A DNA stretch of 64,000 bases from Tetragonia tetragonoides (Eukaryota > Streptophyta > Magnoliopsida > Caryophyllales > Aizoaceae): contig CM076147.1 of the NCBI GenBank assembly GCA_038025085.1, forward strand, positions 4,321,501 through 4,385,500, written 5' to 3'. Both the position numbers and the translations under genes were made by a program. Each line of letters begins with the position of its first letter. Positions within the stretch are counted from its first letter, which is position 1. This document shows positions 1-16,225 of the stretch, one piece after another. Under the pieces are notes generated by a model that worked only from the letters and a program-made list of their open reading frames with translations, had not been told where the DNA came from and did not search any database.

Positions 1-130
1 TTTAAGCATGTAACCATGGTCAATGGATAATACAAAAGAACAATTCTCTTCATTTGTACATAATAGCTACTCCTATATTGGAAGCTCTTGGCTATTCTAC
101 TATACGTCTATACTGCATCATACAGAGACC

Positions 131-524
131 TTTTTTTGAGTGAAAGTGAGGGCTAAGCCCATTACATAATAATCATCCTCGAAAAGAAAAGACCTATTGC
201 ATTATCAATTAAGATTTGTGCAACTCCATCTGTTGGAGCTTCAAAAACATGAAGGCCTAGTGGTAGAAGAATCCTGTAGTTAGGGAACAAATCGACGGCT
301 TGGTTTTCTTCCCTACAAGCATGAACAACCTTTACTTCCCACTCTCTTAGAAATAGTTCCTTGCAACGCTCAATAAACGCATATTGTGGGTTGGATGCGC
401 TTATTGCCTTGTTGATCAAAAGAATTGCCCTACCGAGTCCGTCTCCACCCAAACCCGTCTTATGTCCCTTGTCCCAAGGAATAGTCAAGTCCTTCAAAAT
501 TGCTAGTAACTTCACACGAACCAA
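131..524 (-). pseudogene. LINE 3' end: RNase H-like C-terminal fragment
   Basis: The minus strand reads a 120-residue open frame whose second half has the layout of the RNase H-like domain that ends many plant LINE polyproteins. The segment EWEVKVVHACREENQAVD matches the usual 'VKVVHxxREANQxAD' pattern, and a later LHVFEAPTDG...D..G.FFSR stretch matches the usual tail. The final catalytic-type Asp is kept (NQAVD) but the rest of the domain is short. The frame is followed on the minus strand by a short spacer and an A7 tract (plus-strand T-run at 131-137), as expected of a LINE 3' end. I see no upstream reverse transcriptase, so the copy is 5'-truncated; I did not find a convincing target-site duplication. 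Confidence 0.6.
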
Positions 525-2997
525 AGTACAATCACCCAGATTAATTGAGAAGCAAAAAACAAAGGCTATATTATCTGACCGAGCTACTCCTTTTCCTGCT
601 CCAATGCCCGGATTTGATTTAGCCGATTATGGCTAAACTTCAACTCATAGCTATACATTAAAGGTGCCTGCAGTAAAATTTTAGAAAACAAAACTCAAAC
701 TTCAGCAGAAAATAAAGTCAACTGACCTATAGCCTGTAGATCAGTAGAGGAAAACTTAATATTATGAACATATCTTGTAGATGTTGCATAGTCAGCAAAA
801 TGAATACAAACAGAAGAATACAGTGGATCAAAAAATAGATTATACTCCTTACCTCCCTAAATGATTGACCAATCTATTCTTTGTCCACAACAAAATGAAT
901 ATAAACAGAAGAATACAGTGGATCAGAAAATAGATTATACTCCTTACCTCCTTAAATGCTTGACCCTTTCTTAGTCCATTTTTGTTTTTCTCTAAGGTAG
1001 TTGCAATTTTTGGAGAGCCAAGCGAGTAAATTAGTAGTCTGCAAAAGCACACACCACAAGCTTAGAATAATGTGCTTAAGGCCAAGCCAAAGATACACCC
1101 ATAGAACTTACTCCATTCCTCCATTGAAAATCAATCTCCCACTAACCGTACATCTCATTTCTAAGTCACCATATGAAATCATAGGCTCCTTTTTCTGTAC
1201 CCCATTCCTCCTTTGTACACGTACGACACCTAAAACAAATTCAGAATAATTGAACTGACATTGGCACCCCCAGGTTATGATACTACATTCATCACCATTG
1301 ACAAAGCCCTTTTAGAATTTAATTCAATGATCAGATGGCGATGTATGAAGTTCATTGACTTGTTAATTCTCCAAGCTGTCATATGGGGTTGATTTGAAAC
1401 TCTTCTATACAGAGATGGGCATCTTAACTAAGAATTTTTTTTTTCTAATGCAATGAATCATCTATATCAAGCATACTGTAACTCTAGCAGCTTTACATTG
1501 TCTTGTAACTCTACAACTCATGAAGTCATGTTTCTGTTTAACTTTTTTTGTTCATCATTTTTCTGGTTAACTTGAGAAAGACTACGAATCTATTCAATTG
1601 AAAGCACACTGGCTCCGAAACATATTCAGAGGCAATTTCAGGATCTCCTATTTCCATTAAAAATCTCTATAAAACATTTGTTGTAGTACTGCAAAGAATA
1701 TAAACTTAATTAGAAAAACTGAATCCATAGAAGATCATAGCATTAACTTGTCAAATAATATAATGTTGAAAATTTAATAATAGTACATAGGGTAGACCAT
1801 TTAAACAACAAAGCTATTTTTATGCCTCATAATACACGAATTAGAAATACCTCTATTGCATTCTTCCGCCCAAGCATATCAATAAAAGGAATTTATAGTC
1901 TGTGTTGCTTAGTAGACACACAAATGATAACATTTGGCAACTAGTTCAAACCCAATTCACATGTTTAAAGAATGGGGTACAAATATCAAATTACACAAAG
2001 GAGCCCGAGCACAGTATCTAGTGCATATGATGAGACATAGTGTAATTGAGTGATAATGGTTGTTTAATATATACGGAATGAATTATAGATGAAAGAGTCA
2101 TTCTTTAGCTTCTACTGTCTCGGAAATAAGTATTTTAATTTAAACTGTGAGAATCTAAATATCAACATAAATAACGTATTTGAGTCGATTAACTGTTGAT
2201 TAGTAGCATATGTACCATGTAGTTTGGTATATATAAATAAAATCTAAATAACCCCTCAAAAGTGGAGAAAAGAAGAAAAAATTAAATCTATAGCAAAACA
2301 TTGAGTAGAATAGCCCCCTTTTTTTTTTGGCTCCTAAATTGAGTTAATAAATTTGACTCATTTCATGTAAAGCACACAGGATTGGATGACTGATCATTGG
2401 TGCCAACAAATTAAATGAATTCTTACCAATGAAATTTCCAAATTAGTAATGATAATCAATACAGTGAAAATCATGGAACTCAATGCAGAGATACTCAAAA
2501 GAATAGTAGCCTTTACAAAGTTTGAAACTTTACCTTCAATAAATCTTGTCATCTCCAAACACGACAAATACATTGATGTAGTGGGATAAAACTTGAATTC
2601 TTAGGGCAGGAACACCTGCAACCAAAAAATAAAATAAAAAAGTATTTTACCTTTAAATTTGTGTTTAATTGGCTGGATTAAGAAATGACGGTGAAAATAC
2701 CAAGAAAAGCAAAAAAGGATAAGAGCACAAAAAGTAATAAGTAGTATATCCTCATATGAAGAAGATGAATCCAATAGTAGTAAATTAGCGATGGGTTAGT
2801 GCCTATGTTTCTATGAACACAAAAATCAGAAATTAGCTTTCATTTCGAAAACAAATTGAGGCAAATTGAAACATATTGCACCTTTGTAAAGTTTCGATGA
2901 CTTGGGTAGCCATGAGTGAGTTGCTCTGGTGAGTCTTCTTCATTTTTGAGCTTTACAAACGCCTTCATTAAGATGGGCGATTGATGGAAATGGTCAG
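525..2997. other. AT-rich stretch without a recognised gene
   Basis: No open frame here resembles a known protein. It holds a 95-bp direct duplication (797-966). On the minus strand there are two exon-like blocks with plausible splice signals (2882-2990 and 2534-2615), but joining them gives an early stop, so I do not call a gene. It may be intron or flank of a gene beyond the left edge. Confidence 0.5.
797..966. repeat. Direct duplication, 95-bp period, two copies
   Basis: The block beginning AAAATGAATACAAACAG at 797 recurs at 892 with a few substitutions; both copies contain CAGTGGATCA and end near CTCCTTACCTCC. It is a simple local tandem duplication. Confidence 0.85.
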
Positions 2998-6953
<3,956 letters not shown>

Positions 6954-6958
6954 TAGAT

Positions 6959-8101
6959 TGTAAACCATAAAAAAAATTCAAACCTGCAAATAAGAGGAAA
7001 GAAAATATGGAATAAGATAATTTATTGATAATTTGTGGGTTATAATTTTTGTGGATTTTTTGATTCAAATCTAAGGGAGCGGAGATAAGTTTAGATCAAG
7101 GGTTTGGGAGCTTTTTCTTGAATCTAGCAGAATGAGGGTCTTGTCGACTTGTTCCCGAACTGCGGACCTACTATTTTGTGCTAGGAAGGTGATGGGGCCT
7201 TTATTGTATGGCTTGTTCCATCGTGTCTGGCGGAGCCTTTGTGGCTTGTTCCGTCTCGCCTTTGATGGGGCCTTTGTGGCTTGATCTCCCTTTTATAGAG
7301 GTTAGAGTAGTGGTTGAGATGACCTAGTTCTCTATGCAATCTTATCTTTTTGGAATAAAAGATAATAAATATGCCTAAAGATAATTATCATATCTTTTCA
7401 GATGATTATGCCATCTTTTGGGGAATTACTGTTTGACGCAAGTTTGGTGTCTACAGATGCCCCCTCGAGACTAGTTGTAGAGACTTCAATGTCGGATGCA
7501 ACTTGGTCTCGAAATTTGAATTTGGTTGCCCCCTTGGAAATTGGAGATGAAGAGCAAAAATTGTCCCACTGAGCGTGCCAATTTGTAAACCATAAAAAAA
7601 ATTCAAACCTGCAAATAAGAGGAAAGAAAATATGGAACAAGATAATTTATTGATAATTTGTGGATTACAACTTTTGTTGATCTCTTGATTCCAATCTAAG
7701 GGAACGGGGGTATGTTTAGATTCAAGGGCTTGGAAGCGTTTTCTTGAATCTAGCAGAGCGAGGGTCTGGTCGACTTGTTCCCGTACTGCGGACCTACTAT
7801 TTTGTGGTAGGAAGGTGACGATGCCTTTGTTTGTGTGGCTTGTTCCATCGTGTCTGACGGCGCCTTGGTGGCTTGTTCCGTCTCGCCCCCTTTTTCAACC
7901 TTGGGATGATCTCCCTTTCATAGAGGTTGGATCAGTTGTTGAGATAAGCTAGATCTCCTCTGCAATCTTATCTTTTTGGAATAAAAAATATATTATTATC
8001 CCATAAGATAATTATCATATCTTTTGAGATAATTACCAAATTTTTTGGATAAAATAATATCTTTTCAAGAGTCACTGGTTGACGTAATTTTGGTGTTTAC
8101 A
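6959..8101 (-). mobile_element. Complete TRIM (miniature LTR retrotransposon), TSD TAGAT
   Basis: Two direct repeats, 6959-7455 and 7584-8101, each begin TGTAAACC and end GGTGT(C/T)TACA on the plus strand and enclose only 128 bp. TAGAT stands immediately outside both ends (6954-6958 and 8102-8106), a clean 5-bp target-site duplication. Read on the minus strand, the internal segment opens with AATTGGCACGCTCAGTGGGA next to the 5' LTR, a primer-binding-site position and style seen in plant LTR elements. It closes with a purine-rich CGAGGGGGCATC before the 3' LTR. No protein can fit, so it must be mobilised by another element. LTR divergence is visible (substitutions plus a 21-bp length difference), so it is not a recent insertion. 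Confidence 0.92.
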
Positions 8102-8494
8102 TAGATATTTTAAGCGTGATTTTTGGTAAATAGTGTTGGGAAACAGCTTCAAAGTAGTGGGTATCAGACTTCAGGAGTCCCACAGGAAAAAAACTGAAAG
8201 TATTTTAGCTTTATATATGAAACTAATCCATTTTTCTTAGAGTTGATGAATTATGCAATCGATTAACGCATCTTGCCACACATGGTTTAGTATCCCCTGT
8301 CCATTAGTTGTTGAGGGTCGTACATTTTGGATCCGTAGAAAATGCATACTATCACATTAGCCATATTAGAAAATAAATGTAGGGGTTACTTATAGTGTGA
8401 CCAGTGATCCTTGTTTTATTGAAAAGTGACCATCGTCTCACTAAAAGTTATGAAAAGACTGTTTTATAGAAGTTTTGTGTCTAACCAGGTAGTT

Positions 8495-10641
8495 TTTTTT
8501 CTTTTTTCCGGGAAAATGGTTAAGTATATTTCCATTTGCCAAAGGTATACGAATGCGGTACCCCCGGAGAAAACATCACAACAAATAGTGCAGGACATAC
8601 AACCATACACACTCCTATACAGTGTCCTCTACTTACATGTATTTCAATACTCTCTTAGCGTCATCCTTTTACAAGCTGTAAAATCTAGCACAGATGCACT
8701 GCTGAATTTGGTACACAACTTTCTGTACAGACCTATGGTGTTCTCTGAAAATCCTCGCATTACTTTCACTCGAAATCTCATATATCGTGGTAACTAACGC
8801 AGCTCGTCTCGTCTAATTCTGCTGATCATAGCTTTGCCTCTGCATTTCCTGTCAAACTAGCGCAGTTCATGTCCGAAGCTGAGAGGAGCTCTATGAATAT
8901 CGAGCCACTGAAGAACCCGACGCCATACAACTGAAGCAAACTCACAGTTGAAAAATAAGTGATCACAGTCCTCATTTGTAGTGCCACAAATTCCACACTT
9001 ATTTTCAATATTCAACCCCTTCGAGACAAGCAAAGATCTAGTCAGCAACTTTTTATGGCATGCTAACCAGGCAATGAAACAATGCCTCGGCCTAGCACCA
9101 CGATCCCACACAATCTTGTGCCACCAGACCAAGTTCCTCCTATCATCAAATCTATCATAGGCTTCCTGGATTTTAAACCTGCTAGTTGGTGCCATGGCCT
9201 GCAGTAAACCCATAGCTCTAGATCTAGATCTAGATCCACCATTCTCAATAAGTCTATCACGAATATGCAGAACTCTTTTCCAACGCCCATGAGCTTCCAG
9301 CATCTGCTTTTGCTTCCCAGATTGAGCTACCTCTCAAAGCATAAGCCTGAATCCACCTAATCCAGCAACCCCCACTCCCATTTTCAATCCACCAAATATT
9401 CTTACAGATTGTAGCAATGTTCCAGTATTCAATATTTCTAATATGCAGCTCCCCATACTTCTTGGCACAGCAAAGCTTCCCCCATCCCACAGGGACAACA
9501 ACACGAGTTTTATGTAGATGCCCCCATAAGAATTTTCTCCCCAGTTGGTGAATTTCATAAATCACTTGTTTCAGAAGCAGGAACACTGCACACCAGAAAT
9601 TTAAAGTGGAAAAAATTACAGAGTTCCACAACTGAATTTTTCCAGCATAGCTAAGGAAATGGGTAGACCAATGGTAAATATGCCTAGAGATCCTACTGAG
9701 CAAAGGCTGGCACAGAGCATGAGTTAACCTTGTTGAAGCCAAGGGGACACCAAGGTACCTAAAAGGCATCACACCCTTATGGAAGCCTGTAGCAGCAAGG
9801 ATTTCATCCCTAATTCCCCTCTCCACACCCCCAAAGTATAAGCAACTTTTAGTATCATTTGCCTCCAAACCAGAGAACTTAGCAAAAGAATTTAAAGTTT
9901 CAATAGCAATGTCTACTGACCTCTTATCCCCTCTCGTGAAGACAAGTAAGTCATCTTCAAATATGAGGTGGGTAAACCCAATTCTGCTATACTTAGGGTG
10001 AGAGCTGAACCTAGCTTTATGCACCATTTGTCTCATCAACCTCGAGAGCCCTTCCATACACATTACAAAGAGATACGGAGACATAGGGTCCCCTGTCTCA
10101 AACCACGACTTCCTGAAAAGAGCCCTGTCAGGCTCCCATTGATATTAACAGAAAAGGAGGATGAAGTCACGCAGACCATGATCCTTTGAATCATCCATCC
10201 AGGCAAACCCAATACCCCCAGCATGCCTTCAAGAAAATTCCAAGCCACAGAATCGTAGGCTTTGCGAACATCAACTTTTAACATTGCACGGGGTGAGAGT
10301 TGTTTTCTTGCATATTTGTAAACTAGCTCATGCGCTAACAGAATATTATCTTGAATTCTCCTACCAGGAACAAAAGCAGATTGCTCCATTCCCACTAGCT
10401 GAGGCACAACAGACTTCATCTTCTCAGTACTCAGCTTGGTGATGGTCTTATACAGCACATTGCAGCATGCTATCGACCTATAATCACTTACAGTCGAGGG
10501 GTTATCACACTTGGGAACAAGTGTAATAGCTGTAGTGTTCAAGGATTTCAGTAGCTTGCCACTAAAAAACAAATCACGTACTGCAGCACACACATCCTTG
10601 CCAATAATACTCCAAGCTTGCTTGAAAAACACAGAGCTTCC
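8495..10641 (-). mobile_element. 5'-truncated LINE with 12-bp TSD
   Basis: AACCAGGTAGTT occurs at 8483-8494 and again at 10642-10653, directly flanking the element. On the plus strand the left end is a T-run (8495-8507), which is the poly(A) tail of a minus-strand LINE. The body carries reverse transcriptase and zinc-binding (zf-RVT) segments but no endonuclease, so reverse transcription stopped early on insertion. Confidence 0.93.
8857..10632 (-). pseudogene. LINE reverse transcriptase plus zf-RVT, frameshifted
   Basis: Read from 10632 downward, the first frame holds DYRSIACCNVLYK, FVPGRRIQDNILLAHELV, the motif-A block LKVDVRKAYDSVAW and the motif-B GLRQG. At about 10090 one base is missing from a G-run, so GLRQG should continue as DPMSPYLF, which is found in the next frame (9257-10084). 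That frame holds the catalytic motif as FEDD (9950-9961) where plant LINEs normally have F/YADD, followed by LGVPLAS. A second one-base shift near 9280 moves the zinc-binding region into the frame 8857-9303, with ARPRHCFIAWLA and CGICGTTNEDCDHLFFNC. The family makes cDNA at a nicked target; this copy cannot make an intact enzyme. Confidence 0.9.
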
Positions 10642-10653
10642 AACCAGGTAGTT

Positions 10654-12335
10654 GTTATTATTACTTAGTTGATTTCATATCAGTTGTCATGACCAAATTG
10701 ATATATTGCCTACTAATTAATTTGACATAATAAAATCAATTATTGAGTGAGTCTCCACTCCCCAACTATACAACCTAAATATTTGGTTAAATTGGTTATT
10801 TCTTGTGATATTTGAGCCAGTATAGGTAGGAATGTGTATCATCTCCACTTCAACCCTGATAGACATTTAAGTGATGAGGTGTAATAGGACATTGGACTAT
10901 TAACAATTATCAGGTCAAACTTTATGTCGAATTGATTCAATTAACACATACGTCTGTCGCGATTTAGTTTTGCACAGAGAAATTAATTTGCCTCTCAAAA
11001 CGTTTTCTTTTCAAATTGTGATCATTGAGTTTGCATTGTTACTCCATTCGATCATATGTGGTGCATCTAGTTGATTCAAACTGTGTTAATTTTTTGGAGG
11101 GTCTAGATACAATGAAATTATGAAAATATGATGAAATCACTTTTTAGGACAGTAGTACTACCACAATGTAGTGCCTGGTGTTTTGTTGTTTAGCAATAAT
11201 AAAAGCGATATAACAAAAAGTAAAATCTTTCATAGATTTTTGAAGGGCCAAAAGCTTTAGAAAGTGATATTAAGTGTTTGAAGACTATTGATGAACATGT
11301 GTGATTCATCTCTCTCCCCACCCTCATGAACCATAAGAGAATCCTTATTAACTAACAAGTTTTTTTTGCAAGGTGATCGAGAGAAGAATGACATTTTTGT
11401 TAAAAGTTTAAAATAATGAAAGTTTGTTCACCCATAAACTTCAAGAGTCCAAAAAGTGGTGAATAGTAAGAGATATGTAAACAAAACTTATACATCGATA
11501 ACAACTAGCAAGCAAAAAAAAAAAAAACAACATGTTCACGAGGTTAGTTTGAGGTGGAGGAGTGAATAGGCAAGAGAAAAAGTGATGAACAAACCAAATG
11601 TGTTAATCAAATATTCATTCACGCTTAGGTAGTATTTTTATTATTTTTTTTTTATTATTATTATTTTTTTGTGGTTACAGCTTAGGTAGTAGTTTAGTTC
11701 TAATGCATTTAGATTATTTCAAATACAAAACTGTCGGTACAAATGATATTACGTTAGTACTCAAATGAGTCAAATCTGCATACAACTATTGCACCAAAAA
11801 AAATCTGCATATATTTAGTAGTACTTTTTCTTTTTTCATTTTTTAGTTATTTTTTTTGAGTGAATATATTTATATTAGTTTAGAAAAGTAGATAGTACAT
11901 AGAGTCGCCTAATAATTGCGGATTAGTATTATTTGCTCCCACCAAAAGAGGAAAAAGAGAAAGAGTTGTGGATCTTTAATGAGGAGAGAGAGAGAGAGAA
12001 AAATGAGAAAACCCGGTAGCGCGCGAAAGCGAGAGAAAAGGCGTGTTAAGGGATTATAAAAATCGTAATAATTAAAAATCAATGTGCTTCTAGACGAATT
12101 GCGCCGAATTTCCACACAATACGGAGGGCTTTGATTTCTATTTCTCTATTTTTCCAGCCAATAGAATTTCCCACAGAAATAATACCGACACTCCGCTGAC
12201 TCAGCTTAATTCTCTCACCGGCCCACGCATTATCCAACGGATAAGAAGTATTTAACTCTTCTTAAGAATCTTAACCCCACCCTTCAACTAACCATAGTTA
12301 ATTATCTCACTCTAGTGACCCCACCCTCTCAAATC
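10654..12335. other. Intergenic, AT-rich, upstream of the J-protein gene
   Basis: No coding region recognised. It holds A- and T-homopolymers (about 11505-11527 and 11638-11670) and a short GA run (about 11980-11998). The last few hundred bases probably include the promoter of the J-protein gene. Confidence 0.5.
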
Positions 12336-12339
12336 TCTT

Positions 12340-12346
12340 TATAAAC
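12340..12346 (+). promoter_or_regulatory. Candidate TATA box of the J-protein gene
   Basis: CTTTATAAACCC lies about 115 bp upstream of the chosen ATG. This is a good plant TATA context and would place transcription start near 12370, leaving a leader of roughly 90 bases. Position and sequence only. Confidence 0.6.
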
Positions 12347-12458
12347 CCAAATACCCAACCAATCCCTCCACAAGTCAATCTCATAAATCTCATAAACCAA
12401 AAAAAAAACCCACTTGACATAATTTCTAACTCGAACATTGTTGCATTCTGAAGTTCTA

Positions 12459-12995
12459 ATGGCATCAACAATATCATCAACCTCTTTTCAGCCTTTTGCA
12501 TCCACATTCACCCCCACGCGCCACCGTCTATCACCACACGCGCCACCGTCTTCCGTCACGTTTCGACGGACCGTCCCTTCCATCTCCGCCGTGTACGCCA
12601 CCGCCAGCGAAATTTCTCTCACCACCACCGCCACCGTCGCGGTATCCCTCTACGAGGTCCTCGGCCTCCAGGATTACGCCACGTGTCACGAGATCAAGGC
12701 GGCTTACAGGAAGCTAGCTAGAGTCCTACACCCAGACGCAGCTATATCCAAGGGCCAGAAAGACGCCACGTCAGCAGCTGATGACTTCATCCGGGTCCAC
12801 GAGGCGTATTCCACGCTATCTGATCCACGTAAGAGAGCTGATTATGATCGGATGTTGTTGTTTAAACGCCGTCGTATTGCGTACGCGCCTAGTTACGCGG
12901 TGTCGATGGCTAATAATAATATGTATGCTACGACGTCGTCTTCGGGGTTTTCGGGTTACACGCGCCGTAGATGGGAGACTGATCAGTGCTGGTAG
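12459..12995 (+). CDS. J11: Chloroplast J-domain co-chaperone, DnaJ11-like
   Basis: A single-exon 178-residue protein. J-domain proteins stimulate the ATPase of Hsp70; this small class (Arabidopsis dnaJ 11) is plastid-targeted. I start at the ATG at 12459 (context TCTAATGGC); seven more codons are open upstream but no ATG precedes. Residues 1-55 are rich in Ser, Thr, Pro and Arg with almost no acidic residues, as in a chloroplast transit peptide. The J domain spans about residues 63-132: SLYEVLGL, then AAYRKLARVLHPDA with the essential HPD at 91-93, then HEAYSTLSDPRKRADYD. There is no G/F-rich or zinc-finger region, so it is a type III J protein. The C-terminus RRWETDQCW is typical of this class. 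No intron, frameshift or odd residue is seen, and the gene looks functional. Confidence 0.93.
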   Translation: MASTISSTSFQPFASTFTPTRHRLSPHAPPSSVTFRRTVPSISAVYATASEISLTTTATVAVSLYEVLGLQDYATCHEIKAAYRKLARVLHPDAAISKGQKDATSAADDFIRVHEAYSTLSDPRKRADYDRMLLFKRRRIAYAPSYAVSMANNNMYATTSSSGFSGYTRRRWETDQCW

Positions 12996-14113
12996 ATTTA
13001 TTTAATTAAAATATTTAGAAAAAGTTAGAAAACAGATCATAGCCGCATATGTACATATGGTTTGCTGTTTTAACGGCTATAACGGCCTATATATTAGTCA
13101 CATCATTATTATGATTATATTATGTAATTAGTCGTAGTACAAGTACATATGTTAGGCTAAAAGAAAGTGCAATTGTTTGTGCTACTGCTACCAGGCTGGT
13201 ATTTTAATCAACAGTCTTGAAATTTTCGGTATATATGTTTCTTTTCCATTTTCTCGATAATTAGTCCGATTTGACTCAGTTCACTAGAATGCAAGTAGAA
13301 TTTAGTTTAGTTCAATTTAATGATATATTTTTTCTTTCACATATTACTATTTAGTTCAATACTTGTCACTTCAATTTAAAAGAACGCACTTGTACTTGTC
13401 TTAATCAAGCTCTTGGGTGTCTTTCTCTTTCGAATGAAAGTGCGGTTAAAGACTTCACTAAGCATTTTTTTTTGTTGTATTAGTTTGCTAATTGCTGTTA
13501 TTTGCAGCCAGCCGTGCACGAAATCATTTTTCTGTTCATCGAACTTTATCATTTAGGAGTTAAATTCATGGATCATGACCAATGAACCAAAATCTTTGGA
13601 TAAACATTGAATTAAAAGATTGCTAATCCAATCTATTGTAGTGACGCAGTCCACTATCATTACTACCATATATAGAAAGTTATATATATAGCCAATAGCC
13701 CATTATGTGGAGCCGAAAATAAGTTTAAATATTTTATTTTATTTATGAAAGATAAATACTAAAATATTATTAAAGTATCAGCCAGTGAATGCAGTGATGC
13801 AATGACAATCCACTGCTTTGCCTTTACCTAATAGGGTAAGAAGTAAGAACACTTATAAAGTTAATTTGATAGATGATGAAATTTCAAGATTTGCCGTAGC
13901 ATTTTAAATTTTTAATGCTATTATCTCAAGTACACCTTATTGTAATAGCAGCTAAGCCTTTTGTGAAGCTCAAGGGCCAAAACCCAAAGCTCTCTCAGTC
14001 TCCCTTGGTTTTTGAGTACCACATTGGTAGAATTAGGAACTTTGTAAGGGTTGACATATCTATGAGTAACGCTTTGAGTTGAGCTATTATCATTAAGTTT
14101 GTCACATTGAATA
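12996..14113. other. 3' flank of the J-protein gene and intergenic DNA
   Basis: The first 200-300 bases should hold the 3' UTR, but I cannot fix a poly(A) site. Nothing else recognised. Confidence 0.5.
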
Positions 14114-14319
14114 CTCTCTTTGTTTCGAAAAAAAATTAATATTTATTTTTTGAAGGTCAAGGTTTACAAACTTTGACTATTGATTTATGAAAAATAATTT
14201 TTATAATTTATATTTTGTGGCACCCTTTGAGTAAATACAAATATTTAATGTCAAAGTGGTGCATTGAAAAGCATAAAAAAGTAAATGTTACTCGTATGGT
14301 TTTTCTAAAACGGAGGGAG
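14114..14319. mobile_element. Stowaway-like MITE, 206 bp
   Basis: The left end CTCTCTTTGTTTCGAAAAA and the reverse complement of the right end (CTCCCTCCGTTTTAGAAAAA) form a terminal inverted repeat. TA lies on each side (14112-14113 and 14320-14321), the target duplication of the Tc1/mariner group. The interior is AT-rich and non-coding. Confidence 0.8.
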
Positions 14320-15339
14320 TAGTAAGAATTTTCACATATACTGCTTCTCTTTCAACTTGTGCATTCATTTTGTTTTAGTTAACATTATTCTATAATAATA
14401 TCGTCTTTATTTATTTTCATTAGACTTAATTTCATTCACTACAGTATTTTCTAAAAAAAAACCCTTTTATTTTACTAGTGGTTAACATTTATCTAATAAC
14501 CCGTTTTTATTTATTTTCATTAGACTTAATTTAATTCACTACAATATCTTCTAAAAGAAATTCCTTTTATATTACTAGCAAAACTCATAAAATTGTCACC
14601 TGATAAACGATATTGTGTGCATAAACTCACCATTTTCTAGCAAAAGTCTACCCTTATTTTATCTTCTTTTTTTATTTATTATCATGTCACACTGTTGATC
14701 GTGCAAGATGATATACCATAAAAAGGTGTTTGCTCCTTATATTATACTTTTTGAACATATAGTTTGGGCACATAGATCGCAATGTCCCCCTAAATTGTTA
14801 GGTTTGAATATTATCAATAAAAGAAAAAAGTGTTAAGCATACACATTAATATAGATTTAGATTATATGTCACTTTAGAATTTTTCTATAATAATGTCGTT
14901 TATAAAAAAAGTGTTAACATTATTCTATAATAATACTGTTTTTATTTATTTTCATTAGACTTAATTGAATTCATTACAATATTTTCTAAAAAAAAGCACC
15001 TTTTATTTTACTAACGAAACTCACCTTTTTGTAAGCTACACGTGAAACTGTTACCTGAACGATATTGTGCATAAGCTCACCATATTCTAGCAAAAGTCTA
15101 CCTATGTTTTATCTTCTTTTCTTTTTTTAATTTTTTTTTTATCATGTCTCATTGTTGTATTAGTTACCAAATCGTGGAGATGATATACCATAAAAATGTG
15201 TTCAATCCTTACATTATACTTTTTGAACATATAGTTTGGGCACATAGATTGATATGTCCTCCTAAATTGATAGGTTCAAATATTATCAATAAAAGAAAAA
15301 AGTGTTAAGCATACACATTACTATAGATATAGATCAATA

Positions 15340-15439
15340 CTCCCTCCGTCCCAAATTATATAATAATTTTGGGAGTTGTGACTCACAATGTTGTGAGTCA
15401 CAATTTCCAAAATTGTCATATAATTTGCGACGGAGGGAG
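15340..15439. mobile_element. Stowaway-like MITE, 100 bp near-perfect hairpin
   Basis: CTCCCTCCGTCCCAAATTAT at the left is mirrored at the right end by ATAATTTGCGACGGAGGGAG, and the centre (GTGACTCACAATGTTGTGAGTCAC) is also an inverted repeat, so the whole element folds. TA duplicates flank it (15338-15339, 15440-15441). It sits inside the degenerate repeat array. Confidence 0.92.
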
Positions 15440-16169
15440 TACCACTTTATTAGCTAGCTATAGAGTATAACACTTTCCTAAAATATTGATTCTACCCTGT
15501 AGTGTATTTACATCATTGCCAAATATTGATTTGACCACATTTATGTTATGTACGATGAAGTGACATAATAATTTGTTAATTTACTCAGGCAAACATGAAG
15601 TGTAACGCATATTGGGTTGAATTTCATGTGCATTACTACTTTTCAACTCATTCATAGACCTTTTTTTATTGTAATATTATTATTAATCATAATCCACCTA
15701 TAGAATATCACCATAAAAAGGTGTTTGCTCTTTATATTATAAGGTTTTCAAACATTGTTGTTGTTGTTGTGAACTTGAACATAGATAGTTTGAGTACATA
15801 GATTGATATGTCCTCCTAAATTGTTAGGTTCAAATACAATCAATAAAAGAAAAAGGTATTTAACATTTGCATGAATGTAGATAATTTAGATTATGGATCA
15901 CTTTATTTGCTAAATAGAAGTGTTGTCCAATCAACAGTATTGTGCTTAATCTTACATTTTCTAGCAAAACCTAACCTTATTTTTCTTTATTTTATTACTC
16001 TCAATGTTATATTAGTTAATGCCAAATTATGCAAGATGATTTCCCATAAAAAGGTGTTTGCTCTTTACATTACACTTTTTTGAACATACTAGTTTGGGCA
16101 CATAGATTGATAAGTCCTTTTATTGTGTTAGGTTTAGATATTATTACTAGAAGACATGAAAAATTGTTA

Positions 16170-16172
<3 letters not shown>

Positions 16173-16223
<51 letters not shown>
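16173..16223. repeat. (AT)n microsatellite
   Basis: About 25 TA units inside one copy of the degenerate array. Confidence 0.97.

Positions 16224-16225
<2 letters not shown>

Noticed and set aside
2534..2990. Two exon-like blocks on the minus strand with GT/AG signals
   Set aside because: Joining them gives a stop four codons into the second block, and neither resembles a known protein.
7398..7640. 80-codon minus-strand frame
   Set aside because: It crosses the LTR/internal/LTR joints of the TRIM, so it is not a protein gene.
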